This document shows, in pieces, positions 40,966 to 50,362 of a stretch of DNA of 64,000 bases; the stretch's first letter is position 1; each line of letters opens with the position of its first letter. The notes under the pieces are model-generated. The model had not been told where the DNA came from. It made no database searches and saw only the letters and a list, made by a program, of their open reading frames with translations. This DNA is from Longimicrobiales bacterium. Its GTDB lineage: Bacteria > Gemmatimonadota > Gemmatimonadetes > Longimicrobiales > Gaopeijiaceae. The stretch lies in NCBI GenBank assembly GCA_028279425.1, contig JANQNV010000028.1, forward strand, positions 1 through 64,000, given 5' to 3'. The position numbers were made by a program, and so were the translations under genes.

Positions 40966-43404
40966 TCAGGGCTGCCATCCCAGTGTGAGCAGGATCCGCC
41001 GGGCGTCGCCTGGGATGACGCCGGTCCCACCGAAGGCACCGCGAAGGAAGTAGTAGTCGTCGGTGAGGTTGGGGATCATGATATCCGCGAGGAATGAACC
41101 CTTCTGCAGGTATGCCCCACCCTCCCAGACTGTGAAGCCGGGGATCTCCTGGTCGCCCCCGATCACGGGCACGATGTCGCTGTTCGCGTGCACACCCAAC
41201 TTGAGTCCACCGATCCACCCACCCGGGAGGGCTCGCTCGGTGGTAGCCCAGATGCGCCATGAGTGCTCCGGGACGTTATCGAGCCGCGAACCGGCGGCGA
41301 TGTTCGTGTCCTCGGTCACCTCGGCGTCCGTATACGCGTAGGACCCGAAGATCGAGACCGCAGAGGGCTCCCAGGCAGCGAACGCCTCGAACCCTCGAGC
41401 CCGTTGGGTCCCCGTCGGCACACGAAACGCAGGATCGTTCGGGTCTGCGGTTGCAACGTTCTGCCTCTCGAGGTCGAACGCCGAGATCGTACTGACCAGG
41501 TCGAAGCCGACGTCCACCTTCACGCCCGCCTCGTATTGGCGGCCTGTCTGAGGCCCGAGAGGATTGCCGTCCGGAGTGCGCACGAACCCGAAGTTGGGAG
41601 ACGCGGCAAAGGTCGTCGCATAAGACGCAAAGGGCACCACACCGGGTACCACCTCCCACGATACACCCGCGCGCGGGGAAACCTGCGAATCCGTGCGCGT
41701 TCCCTCATCGCCGGAGCGGTTGCTCAGTGTGCGGTTCTCCAGCTGGTCCCAGCGAAGCCCCACCACCACGGTGAAGACCTCGGCGGGCGTGAAGAGCGCT
41801 TGAGCGTAGCCGCCGTACAGCTGGAACTGGTCCTCCGAGTCAGCGAGCGTGAAGATCCCCTCCACTGGCGCGCCATAGGTGGGGTCAACGACATCGATGG
41901 GACCGACGGTGCCGCGCTCGAAGAGCGATAGGTAGGTCCAGTCTGCGACATCGAAGCCCGCCGAGACCGTCGCGGGTACGGTGCCCAAGTTGAACCGCTG
42001 CACTACCTGCGCTCCGACGACCCACTCATCCTGCTCCTCCTGGAAGCGGTTGAAGCGTCGATTCAGCGTTCGGCCGTCGTCCTCGAGCGCCGCAGGTGCA
42101 ACCGAGGGCTGGTCATACTCGCTTCGATTGACCCGCGCGTAGGCGCGAACGAGGCCGGAGCCACCGGTGCGCCGCTCCACCGTGAAGGTGTTCATGAGTC
42201 CCTCGGAGACGGTCTCCCCTTGGCCGGGTTCACCGGTGAACAGGGAGCGGGGTAGCTCGAAGCGGTCCGTGTCGACAACCGTGCCAGAGAAGGGATGGTT
42301 GATGTACCGGAGCAGTTCGCGGCGGCGCCAGTCACCCTGGTAGCGCAGAGTCAGCCCCGAGTCGTTGGACCACTCGAGCGTAGGAGCGATCTGCGCGGCC
42401 TGCGGCTCGACGAAGTCGATGAAGCTCTCGCGCTGCTCCCACGTCGCGACGAGTCGGTAGCCGAGCCCCCCGCCCACCGGACCGGTGACGTCGATCTCGG
42501 GCTGGACGTACCCGAAGTTCCCTACCCCGAATCGTGCCGCGACGCGGGCCTCGTCCAGCGGCTTCTTGGTGACGATGTTGACCGTTCCCCCAGGTGAGCC
42601 CTGGCCGAAGACCGCACCGCCGGGCCCTCTCAGGACCTCGACACGTTCGATGTTGGCCATCCCCTCGGCTTGGATGTTCAGGGAGCCGGTGTTGCGGATC
42701 CCATCAATGACGGACTCGCCGACCAGGAACCCTCTCAGCCTGAAGCTGCGGAAGGGCTCGACGCTGTTCCGTGCGGCGCTGACCCCCGCAACGTTCCGCA
42801 CGATGTCGGAGACGGTCACGGGCCGCTGCTGGTCGATCATCTTCTGAGGAATCACATGAATCGACTGCGGAACCCTGCTGATTGCGGCAGGGAACCCGAG
42901 CCCGACGTCGGCGTGTCGCTCGACGTAGCCTTCGGTCGAACGACTCGTGTGGACCGTGATGCCGGGAAGCGGGAGCGCGCGCTGACCATCCGGTCCGACC
43001 TGGCCCCGAGACCGAATTGCGAAGACATCGGCATCGAACTCGATCTCGAGTCGCGTGGTCTCTCCCGGGCGGACGTCGATTCCGCCCTGGTCCGCCTCCC
43101 GAAGACCGTCGGATACCCGCAGGGTGTACGCACCCGCCGCGACGTCCCTCAGCGTGAAGGCACCGTCGGTACCCGTCGAGGCGCTCACCCCCGTCTCGAC
43201 GAGCGATACGGACAGCCCCGAGACGCCGGCTCCCGAGAGGTCCATGATACTGCCCTCGATGGTTCCGGTCGCGCTGGACTGGGCCGAGGCCACAAACGGA
43301 AGGCCGAGGCCGATACACAAGAGGAGAGTCGCGGCGACGCCGAATCGAGGTCGGGAGGAGGCCCAGTGTTGGGTTCGGACGGTAGGAGCGATTCGCGATT
43401 GCAT
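40966..43404 (-). CDS. TonB-dependent siderophore-type receptor with regulatory-like N-domain
   Basis: An 812-residue outer-membrane receptor. A Sec signal (LLLCIGLGLPFVASAQ) is followed by a carboxypeptidase-regulatory-like beta domain (TGTIEGSIMDLSGAGVSGLS to about 125), a plug (about 170-300, with ISRVPQSIHVIPQKMIDQQR, PFRSFRLRGF and VEVLRGPGGAVFGQGSPGGT) and a 22-strand barrel ending in ILLTLGWQP. The plug motifs match the ferrichrome/catecholate siderophore receptor family. It imports iron chelates using TonB energy. A Fur-like AT-rich site nested in a 10-bp inverted repeat lies 39-90 bases upstream (43443-43494), consistent with iron repression. Confidence 0.93.
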   Translation of the reverse strand: MQSRIAPTVRTQHWASSRPRFGVAATLLLCIGLGLPFVASAQSSATGTIEGSIMDLSGAGVSGLSVSLVETGVSASTGTDGAFTLRDVAAGAYTLRVSDGLREADQGGIDVRPGETTRLEIEFDADVFAIRSRGQVGPDGQRALPLPGITVHTSRSTEGYVERHADVGLGFPAAISRVPQSIHVIPQKMIDQQRPVTVSDIVRNVAGVSAARNSVEPFRSFRLRGFLVGESVIDGIRNTGSLNIQAEGMANIERVEVLRGPGGAVFGQGSPGGTVNIVTKKPLDEARVAARFGVGNFGYVQPEIDVTGPVGGGLGYRLVATWEQRESFIDFVEPQAAQIAPTLEWSNDSGLTLRYQGDWRRRELLRYINHPFSGTVVDTDRFELPRSLFTGEPGQGETVSEGLMNTFTVERRTGGSGLVRAYARVNRSEYDQPSVAPAALEDDGRTLNRRFNRFQEEQDEWVVGAQVVQRFNLGTVPATVSAGFDVADWTYLSLFERGTVGPIDVVDPTYGAPVEGIFTLADSEDQFQLYGGYAQALFTPAEVFTVVVGLRWDQLENRTLSNRSGDEGTRTDSQVSPRAGVSWEVVPGVVPFASYATTFAASPNFGFVRTPDGNPLGPQTGRQYEAGVKVDVGFDLVSTISAFDLERQNVATADPNDPAFRVPTGTQRARGFEAFAAWEPSAVSIFGSYAYTDAEVTEDTNIAAGSRLDNVPEHSWRIWATTERALPGGWIGGLKLGVHANSDIVPVIGGDQEIPGFTVWEGGAYLQKGSFLADIMIPNLTDDYYFLRGAFGGTGVIPGDARRILLTLGWQP

Positions 43405-43442
43405 CGAGCGACCTTCGCGGCGAGAAGTGGAAGGCGGGTAGG

Positions 43443-43494
43443 TTGCCGACTCGGTTTCGATAATGACAGTACGTTATCATTACGGAGTCGGCAA
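43443..43494. promoter_or_regulatory. Fur-like box nested in a 10-bp inverted repeat
   Basis: Outer arms TTGCCGACTC (43443-43452) and GAGTCGGCAA (43485-43494) are perfectly inverted. Between them, GATAATGACAGTACGTTATC plus ATTA contains GATAAT-like hexamers in both orientations, as in Fur boxes. It lies just upstream of the TonB receptor start at 43404, so iron-dependent repression is expected. No gene is visible in 43495-43686. Confidence 0.6.
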
Positions 43495-43686
43495 GGGCGT
43501 TCTCCAGCCCGGGCCCCCACCCCCTGCGCGAGGCGCATCCCAGTACCACGCAGAAGGGTCCAACGTCCCCTCTCCCTGTGAGTTACTCGGTTGTCCATTC
43601 CTGACATCGATGTAAGGCGCGTTACCCTCGTATGTCTCGCTTCGGTTCACGCTCGATCCCCTACCCCGTGACAATTGGAGTCCCTG

Positions 43687-43703
43687 TCCTTACAATGTAA
43701 GGA
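43687..43703. promoter_or_regulatory. Palindromic operator of PadR module 4
   Basis: TCCTTAC-AAT-GTAAGGA, perfect 7-bp arms with a 3-base spacer. It ends 17 bases before the GTG start at 43721 and just ahead of the ribosome-binding stretch GGAGGAGG (43707-43714). Confidence 0.7.
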
Positions 43704-43720
43704 ACCGGAGGAGGTGGGGA

Positions 43721-44044
43721 GTGGGCAGAAGCTCGTTGGGGGCATTCGAACAGCTGGTCCTGCTGGCCGTGCTCAGGCTGCAGGAGGAGGCATACGCGGT
43801 CTCGATCGTGAACGAGATCCGCGAGCGTACGAGCAGAGACGCCAGCCTCGCGTCGATCTACGTCGTACTCGGGCGACTCGAGTCGAAGGGTCACCTCACC
43901 TCGTCGGTCGACGACTCGACCTCCGGACGCGGCGGGCGGCGCAGGCGCTTCTACCGCGCGACGCCGGCCGCCATCGAAGCCCTGAGAGCCTCTCACGCCG
44001 CACTCAGGAGCCTGTGGGATGGCCTCGGAGTGATCACCGACTGA
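43721..44044 (+). CDS. PadR-family transcriptional regulator (module 4)
   Basis: A 107-residue winged-helix protein: SLGAFEQLVLLAVLRLQEEA, then ASLASIYVVLGRLESKGHLT as recognition helix, then GGRRRRFYRATPAAIEALR as the wing. GTG start with a strong upstream GGAGGAGG. One base separates its stop from the ADOP GTG. Autoregulation through 43687-43703 is likely. Confidence 0.92.
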   Translation: MGRSSLGAFEQLVLLAVLRLQEEAYAVSIVNEIRERTSRDASLASIYVVLGRLESKGHLTSSVDDSTSGRGGRRRRFYRATPAAIEALRASHAALRSLWDGLGVITD

Positions 44045-44045
44045 C

Positions 44046-46766
44046 GTGGATCCGAACCGTCTCTCCCCCGGCTGGTCACTCGTGCTTCGCCTTCTGCTTC
44101 CGGCCACGCTGCGCGACGAGGCCATCGCTGACCTCGAGGAGCTCGCCGCCACCATCGAAGCCCGTCACGGACGAGGCCGCGCACGGGCGGGCATCCGCCG
44201 CGAGGTACTCCGGTTGGCGCTGCGTGCACCTGCCCTCCGGCTCCGGGCCCGCCGCCTGAGGCAGGCGCGCCGTCGTCTTTCGCCATCCGATCGCCCCTTG
44301 GGAACTGGACCGATCATGCCTTCGATCCGCTACGCTCTCCGCTCGCTCCTCCGTGCCCCGGGCTTCACCCTGGTCACCGTTCTGACCCTCGCAATCGGAA
44401 TCGGCACGAACGCGTCGGTCTTCAGCGTCGTCGAGTCGGTGTTGATGCGGCCCCTGCCCTACCAGGAGCCCGAAGAACTGCGCTTCGTGTGGACCGAGAT
44501 GCGGAACCGCGACGTCGAACGGTTCTTCACCTCCTTCCCGATGTTCCAGGACTACGAACGAGAGCTCCCGTCGTTCGAGTCGATCGGGTTCACGACCCCA
44601 CTCGCCGTCGCGCTGACGAGCGAGGGCGCCGACCCGGAGCAGGTCGAGGCGGCCGGAGTCTCGCGCAGGTTCTTCGAAACGCTCGGCATCGCACCGATCC
44701 TGGGTCGTGGGCTCGTCGACGACGACTTCCTGCCCGGCGAAACCGTGGGAGCCGACGGAGTCTCCCCGCCGACGACCGCCCTGCTCTCGCATGGGTTCTG
44801 GACGCGGCGCTTCGGTGGCGATCCGGACGTCGTGGGCGCCGTGGTCGACGTAGACGGTCGGGCCGTCGAACTCGTGGGCGTCTTGCCGCCGGGCTTCACC
44901 TTCGAGCTGCCGCCCGACGTGGCCGATGCCGGTCGGCCCGAACTGTGGACGGCCCATCGCGTCGACTACGCACGGGCCAACCCGTTGAATGCCTTCTCGT
45001 TCGTGGTGGGCCGACTGAGCGCGGGGGCCACCGACGCCCGCCTGGATCAGGAGCTGGAACGACTCGGCGCCGACATGCGGCAGCGCAACGAAGCGTTCGC
45101 GGCCGCGGGACTGGGCCTCTACGCGCGCCCTCTCCTCGACGATCTGGTCGCCTCGGTCCGGCCCATGATCCTGGCGCTGCTCGGGGCGGTCGGGTTCGTG
45201 CTCCTGATCGCGTGCGCGAACGTGGCGAATCTGGTGATGGTCCGTGCGTCGACCCGCGACCACGAGGCGGCGGTCCGTGCCGCCCTGGGAGGCGGCCGGG
45301 CCCAGGTGGCCCTGCCGTTCCTGGTCGAGAGTCTGTTGCTGGCCGGACTCGCGACGATCGTGGGCCTCGGGTTCGCGTGGTTGGGGGTCGGCGTGCTCGA
45401 GGGACTCCTTCCGCCGGGGATGCCGAGATCGACGAGCATCACCGTGAACGGGCCCGTGCTGGCGTTCTCCGTACTCGCCGGCGGCCTGTCGGCGGTCGTC
45501 TTCGGCCTGCTGCCCGCGCTCGAGGGACTCCGACCCGACCTGGCCGCCCTGCTCAAGGATCGGTCTTCCGTGCGCTCGGCGTCCCGCACCTTCCGAGACG
45601 GGGTGGCCGTCGGGGAGGTCGCCTTGTCGGTCGCCCTGTTGATCGGTGCCGTGCTGATGATGCGCTCGATGGTCGCGCTCCAGGCCACCGACCCGGGATT
45701 CGATGCGGAGCGGGTGCTCACGCTCACCCTCGCTCCTCCCGACGGTCGGTACCCCGACCTCGGCTCCCACCAGGCCTTCCGTAGAGACGTGCACGCGCGT
45801 CTGGCCGGGCTTGCGGGCGTCGAGTACGTGGGTGCCGCCACGCCGTTGCCCATGCGCGACGGATTCCTCTGGGGTCGGTACGGCGACGAGGCGGCGCTAG
45901 CCGATCCCTCAGCGTTCCGACAGGCCAACTACCGGGTCGTGCAGCCGGGGTACCTCGAATCCATGGGGACTCCACTGCTGGAGGGGCGGCGACTCCGTGC
46001 GGCCGACGACGCCGACGGCCTCGGCGTCGTGATGGTCGATGAGGTGCTGGCCTCGTCGATGTGGCCGGGTGAGTCCGCGGTCGGAAAGCGACTGCTCATC
46101 CGCTTCGCCGACCCGGAGCCCGCGTGGGTGGACGTCGTCGGGGTCGTCGCGGCCCAGAAGCAGATGAGTGTCGACGAGCAGTCCCGAGAGACGATCTACT
46201 TCACCCCGGGCTACGCCGCCTGGACAGGGCCTATGCGGTGGACGATCCGGGCCAGCGCCGACCCGGCCGGCGTCGCGCCGGACGCCGTGCGGGCGATCGC
46301 GGAGATCGACCCGAACCTCCCGGTCACCGAGGTGCGCCCGATGCGCGACCTCGTCTACGACTCCATGGCCGCCACCCGCTTCACGCTCGCGCTCCTCGGA
46401 GCCTTCTCGGTCGTCGCCCTCATCTTGTCGTTGGTCGGTCTATACGGGGTGCTTTCGTCACTCGTGGCTCAACGGCGATCGGAAATCGGCATCCGGCTCG
46501 CCTTCGGAGCCGAGGCGCGAGGCGTGCTCGGACTCGTCGTCGGGCGCGCGCTCGGCCTCGCGACCGTGGGCATCGTGGCGGGGATCGTGCTCGCCTTCGG
46601 CCTGGGAGAGGTTCTGTCGTCGATCGTCGTGGGCGTATCGAGCCGCGACCCCATCACATACCTCGTCGTCGGCCTCCTCTTCCTCGCCGTATCGATCGTG
46701 GCGGCGGTCACCCCCGCCCTTCGAGCGCTGAGGATCGATCCCGCAGAGGCGCTCCGCGGCCGTTAG
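44046..46766 (+). CDS. ADOP-family FtsX/MacB-like permease (module 4)
   Basis: A 906-residue permease. A cytoplasmic N-terminus with DEAIADLEELAATIEARHG, the ADOP signature, runs to about residue 90. The first helix is FTLVTVLTLAIGIGTNASVF. Two periplasmic domains and FtsX blocks follow (GAVGFVLLIACANVANLVMV; LILSLVGLYGVLSSLVAQRR and the final SIVAAVTPALRALRIDPAEA). The GTG start is one base after the PadR stop. Downstream, its end is 16 bases from a truncated phosphoesterase remnant. Confidence 0.9.
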   Translation: MDPNRLSPGWSLVLRLLLPATLRDEAIADLEELAATIEARHGRGRARAGIRREVLRLALRAPALRLRARRLRQARRRLSPSDRPLGTGPIMPSIRYALRSLLRAPGFTLVTVLTLAIGIGTNASVFSVVESVLMRPLPYQEPEELRFVWTEMRNRDVERFFTSFPMFQDYERELPSFESIGFTTPLAVALTSEGADPEQVEAAGVSRRFFETLGIAPILGRGLVDDDFLPGETVGADGVSPPTTALLSHGFWTRRFGGDPDVVGAVVDVDGRAVELVGVLPPGFTFELPPDVADAGRPELWTAHRVDYARANPLNAFSFVVGRLSAGATDARLDQELERLGADMRQRNEAFAAAGLGLYARPLLDDLVASVRPMILALLGAVGFVLLIACANVANLVMVRASTRDHEAAVRAALGGGRAQVALPFLVESLLLAGLATIVGLGFAWLGVGVLEGLLPPGMPRSTSITVNGPVLAFSVLAGGLSAVVFGLLPALEGLRPDLAALLKDRSSVRSASRTFRDGVAVGEVALSVALLIGAVLMMRSMVALQATDPGFDAERVLTLTLAPPDGRYPDLGSHQAFRRDVHARLAGLAGVEYVGAATPLPMRDGFLWGRYGDEAALADPSAFRQANYRVVQPGYLESMGTPLLEGRRLRAADDADGLGVVMVDEVLASSMWPGESAVGKRLLIRFADPEPAWVDVVGVVAAQKQMSVDEQSRETIYFTPGYAAWTGPMRWTIRASADPAGVAPDAVRAIAEIDPNLPVTEVRPMRDLVYDSMAATRFTLALLGAFSVVALILSLVGLYGVLSSLVAQRRSEIGIRLAFGAEARGVLGLVVGRALGLATVGIVAGIVLAFGLGEVLSSIVVGVSSRDPITYLVVGLLFLAVSIVAAVTPALRALRIDPAEALRGR

Positions 46767-46781
46767 ACGGACGGAGTTCGC

Positions 46782-47035
46782 CTACCGCGCCTCCACGCCG
46801 AACTGGTGGATCACCTGCCCGGCGAGGCCCACGAACTGCACCGTGGCGTGGTCGGGCCGCACGTCGAGCACCGCGTGCCCGGAGTCGGGCCAGTGGCGCG
46901 CGTAGCCCGTCACGTCGCGCCCGAACTTCCAGGGGGCGCCGCAGCTTCCGGGCAGCGTGTAGTGGATTCCGTCGACCACATCGTCGACGAACACGTGGTC
47001 GTGCCCGTAGAGCGTCTCCGTTTCGTTGGCCGCTG
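46782..47035 (-). pseudogene. Metallophosphoesterase C-terminal remnant
   Basis: About 84 codons on the minus strand read ETETLYGHDHVFVDDVVDGI, then HYTLPGSCGAPWKF and a closing VQFVGLAGQVIHQFGV. The G-H-D-H metal-binding motif and the G-S-C-G-A-P loop match the C-terminus of calcineurin-like metallophosphoesterases. The N-terminal two thirds, with the other metal ligands, are missing. It lies between modules 4 and 5 and is best explained as a gene cut by one of them. Confidence 0.7.
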
Positions 47036-47140
47036 CCCGAGGGAGAGGGTGTCGGCAACGCGCTCGAGTGGCCAGCAGACGTACGCCTCCCTGCCCCGGC
47101 GACATGGCTGAAACACTTGTGCCCCCCGCCTCGTCGGTAG

Positions 47141-47168
47141 ATACATCCGATAGATGTATTCGGATGTA
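47141..47168. promoter_or_regulatory. Nested inverted repeats, operator of PadR module 5
   Basis: ATACATC-CGATA-GATGTAT (47141-47159) has perfect 7-bp arms. Overlapping it, TACATCCGA (47142-47150) is perfectly inverted as TCGGATGTA (47160-47168). Three half-sites thus sit within 28 bases, 56 bases upstream of the PadR start. Confidence 0.65.
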
Positions 47169-47223
47169 GACTATATCAGTTCAGGCCGGGCGCGAGAGAC
47201 GCCCGACCCCCACGAGGATGCGC

Positions 47224-47556
47224 ATGGGCACCAAGCCACTCGCCGAATTCGAGCTACTCGTCATGCTCGCCGCAGCTCGTGTGCCCGACGGGTATGGAGC
47301 GGCCATCCGCCGTGAGATCGAAGACCGTACCGGACGCGACGTCTCGATCGGTGCCCTCTACGCCACCCTCTCGCGCCTCGAAGACAAGGGACTCCTCGAC
47401 GCCGAAACCAGTGCACCACAACCGGTGCCGGGAGGCCGAGCTCGCAAGGTGTATCACTTCACCTCGGCAGGACTCCACGCGGTGCGGCGCGCAACCGGAA
47501 TGGTCGATCGCCTGCGCGACGGGCTCGACCTCGACGCGATCGAGGTGCGCCCGTGA
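47224..47556 (+). CDS. PadR-family transcriptional regulator (module 5)
   Basis: A 110-residue winged-helix protein: LAEFELLVMLAAARVPDGYG, then VSIGALYATLSRLEDKGLLD as recognition helix, then GGRARKVYHFTSAGLHAVRR as the wing. Of two nearby in-frame ATGs, 47224 is preferred because GAGG lies six bases upstream; the one at 47218 is too close to it. Its stop overlaps the ADOP start (GTGA at 47553-47556). Confidence 0.92.
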   Translation: MGTKPLAEFELLVMLAAARVPDGYGAAIRREIEDRTGRDVSIGALYATLSRLEDKGLLDAETSAPQPVPGGRARKVYHFTSAGLHAVRRATGMVDRLRDGLDLDAIEVRP

Positions 47557-50270
47557 CGCCGTCTACACCCCCTCGCGTCTGGATGGCCGTGCTCGCCCGT
47601 GCGACCCACCCGGACGATCGCCCTTGGGTCGTGGCCGATGCGCGCGACGAATACGACCGGCGCACCGCCCTCGAAGGTCCGGCGGCGGCCAATCGCTGGC
47701 TGCGACGCCAGGCGATGAGTGCGATCCGCCCTGGCCTGACGGAGCGGTGGCGTCGTCGAGGTCGCGGGGAGCGACGAAACGGTTCACAGCCGGCCGTGCG
47801 AACACTACTCGACGACCTGCTGCGCGACGGGATCCATGCAGCGCGATCCCTGAGGCGCTCACCGGCGCTGGTCGCCCTCGTCGTCGGATCCCTCGGAGTG
47901 GGGGTCGGTGGCACGACGCTGGTCTTTTCGATGGCGCGTTCGCTGCTGTTTCCCGACCCGGGTCCCATCCAGCACCCCGAGCGCGTCGTCACCATCTACG
48001 AGAGTTCGCCCGAGGGCGAGCCGTATCGTCAGGTCGCGTACCCGAACTACCTCGACATGGCCCGGTCGCTCCCCGCCGTCGACCAACTCGCGGCCTCCCG
48101 GGTCGGCGTGGTGCGCCGGTCCGGAGAGGCAGGCGCCGGCGCGGGCGAGTCCCTTCTGGTCGAGCTCGTTACCGGAAACTACTTCGACGTACTCGGCGTC
48201 GACGCCGCCCGCGGACGGACCTTCGCCCCCGACGAGACCCGTCTGGGCGCAGCCTTACCGCGCATCGTCCTCAGCCACGACTACTGGCGACGCGAATTCG
48301 CGGGCGACCCCGACATCGTCGGCCGATCTCTCGCCCTCTCCGGCCGGACATACACCGTTATCGGCGTCGCCCCGCCCGGTGTGGCCAGCCGCCTCCTGCA
48401 AATGAAGGTAGCCGCGTGGATTCCGCTTGGGATTCCCGGCGGCACCTACAACGCGACCCCCGATGAACTCGGCAACCGCGAGGATCGGGAGTACCTGGTG
48501 CTCGGACGCCTCGCCAATGGGGCGACACTCGCGCACGTCGACGCCCAACTGACCGTGCTGGCCGACGGCTTGCGCGAGCGATTCCCCGGGATCTGGACCG
48601 ACGACTATGGGGAGGCTCGGCGCTTCACCGTTCTTTCGGAGGCCGACAGCCGCCTCCCTCCGGACTTCCGGACGGCGGGCGCACTTCTGTTCGGCCTCAT
48701 GCTCCTCGGTACGGCGCTGATCCTCGCGATCGCCTGCTCCAATGTGGCGGGCCTCCTCCTGGCACGCGCCCAACGCCGAGCCGCCGAGATGGCGATTCGG
48801 GTGTCGATCGGGGCCGGACGGGGGCGGATCATCCGCATGCTCCTCACCGAGAGCTTCCTGCTTGCCGCACTGGGGGGAGCCCTTGGGGTGGCGCTGTCGT
48901 GGTTGCTGATCGTTCGAGGGCCCTCGATCCCGCTGCCGGGTACCCTGCCCGACCTCGCCTTCCAGATGCGTGTCGACCGGAGCGTGCTGGGGTTCTCGAT
49001 TCTCGTCTCGACGGGGTGCTCACTCCTGTTTGGACTCGCCCCCGCCCTGCAGGCGGCCCGAAGCGAAGGCGCCCTGTCGAACGGCATGCGCGGCGGCAGC
49101 CGGCGATCGCGCGGTCGCAGGGCACTCGTCTCACTCCAGGTCGCCGGCTCGGCGCTCTTCCTCGTGGCGGCCGGACTTCTCACGCGCTCGATCGACGCCT
49201 CGGTGACCCTCGACTCGGGCCTACGCGTCAACGAGGTGGCCGTCGTGAACTGGGCCCGCACCGAGGAGGAACGCGGCGCGGGATGGCTGCCCGCCTTTCG
49301 CGACGAGTTGATGGGCCAGCCCGAGATCACCGAGGTGGCGTGGGCTTCGGCCGTCGAAGTCTCGCCGTTCTGGGACATGACGCTGGCGGTGGCGAGCCTG
49401 CCCGGGTTCGAAACGACCCAGGTAGTCCCCTACAACGCGATCTCGCCCAACTACGTATCGATGGTCGATCTTCAGCTCAGACGGGGACGGTGGATCGACG
49501 CCTCCGACCGGGCGGGCACCATGCCGTCGGTCGTCGTCAACGAACGCTTCGTCGAGCTCTATCTGCCCAAGGGCGACCCCCTCGGAGCGACCTTCACCAT
49601 CGAAGAGCAGCGGGCAATCTCCACACCGCTCGACGCTCCGCCGATCACCGTGCAGGTGGTGGGCGTGGCCGCCGACGTGCGAAACACCCCACTCGAGGCG
49701 TCCGCGCCCTACTTCTGGGCTTCGATCGAGCACATGCCCGTCCCCAACCTGTTCGTCCACGCCCGGGGCACGAGCGCCGGTGCCACGACCCTCGCGCTCC
49801 AGCGCCTCGTGGGCGAGCGGGTCACACTCGTCGGTCCGTCGAGCTACCGCGACATCTCTGCGACCAACACGCTCGGGCAGCGGGCCGTGGCTCGATTCCT
49901 CTCGGGCGGGGCGCTGTTTGCCCTTTCCCTCGCCGTGGTGGGGCTGGGGGGGCTCCTCTCGGTCACGGTCGCGATGCGCCTCCAGGAACTGTCCATTCGC
50001 CGCGCGCTCGGCGCGACCGGACGCGATGTAGTGGCGGAGGTGATGCGCGAAAGCGGCACCCTGGCCGCCTCGGGTCTGGGCCTCGGGCTCGGCCTCGCGA
50101 TCCCCGCGGCTTTTCTCGCGCGCAGCGTTCTGCCGGGCGTATCACCCCTCGACCCTCTCACCCTGTTGGGAACGGTGGCGTTGCTCCTCGCCTGCGCTCT
50201 GCTGACGGCGGTCCCGTCGGCGCTGCGAGCACTACGGGCCGATCCGCTACATCACCTGAGAGGCGAATAG
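47553..50270 (+). CDS. ADOP-family FtsX/MacB-like permease (module 5)
   Basis: A 905-residue permease with a cytoplasmic N-terminus (WVVADARDEYDRRTALEGPA in the ADOP position), first helix LVALVVGSLGVGVGGTTLVF, two periplasmic domains with FtsX blocks (LLGTALILAIACSNVAGLLL; LSLAVVGLGGLLSVTVAMRL and the last helices near LLACALLTAVPSALRALRAD). GTG start coupled to padR. It is convergent with module 6; the gap of 92 bases between their ends has no gene. Confidence 0.9.
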   Translation: MTPSTPPRVWMAVLARATHPDDRPWVVADARDEYDRRTALEGPAAANRWLRRQAMSAIRPGLTERWRRRGRGERRNGSQPAVRTLLDDLLRDGIHAARSLRRSPALVALVVGSLGVGVGGTTLVFSMARSLLFPDPGPIQHPERVVTIYESSPEGEPYRQVAYPNYLDMARSLPAVDQLAASRVGVVRRSGEAGAGAGESLLVELVTGNYFDVLGVDAARGRTFAPDETRLGAALPRIVLSHDYWRREFAGDPDIVGRSLALSGRTYTVIGVAPPGVASRLLQMKVAAWIPLGIPGGTYNATPDELGNREDREYLVLGRLANGATLAHVDAQLTVLADGLRERFPGIWTDDYGEARRFTVLSEADSRLPPDFRTAGALLFGLMLLGTALILAIACSNVAGLLLARAQRRAAEMAIRVSIGAGRGRIIRMLLTESFLLAALGGALGVALSWLLIVRGPSIPLPGTLPDLAFQMRVDRSVLGFSILVSTGCSLLFGLAPALQAARSEGALSNGMRGGSRRSRGRRALVSLQVAGSALFLVAAGLLTRSIDASVTLDSGLRVNEVAVVNWARTEEERGAGWLPAFRDELMGQPEITEVAWASAVEVSPFWDMTLAVASLPGFETTQVVPYNAISPNYVSMVDLQLRRGRWIDASDRAGTMPSVVVNERFVELYLPKGDPLGATFTIEEQRAISTPLDAPPITVQVVGVAADVRNTPLEASAPYFWASIEHMPVPNLFVHARGTSAGATTLALQRLVGERVTLVGPSSYRDISATNTLGQRAVARFLSGGALFALSLAVVGLGGLLSVTVAMRLQELSIRRALGATGRDVVAEVMRESGTLAASGLGLGLGLAIPAAFLARSVLPGVSPLDPLTLLGTVALLLACALLTAVPSALRALRADPLHHLRGE

Positions 50271-50362
50271 CGGTCCTGGGCCGCGCACCGTTTCGGCGCT
50301 GCGCTCGGATCGGCCGCGCCATCTCAGGGGGGAGCAGGCGGGGACCGCTCAGCCACTCTTCT

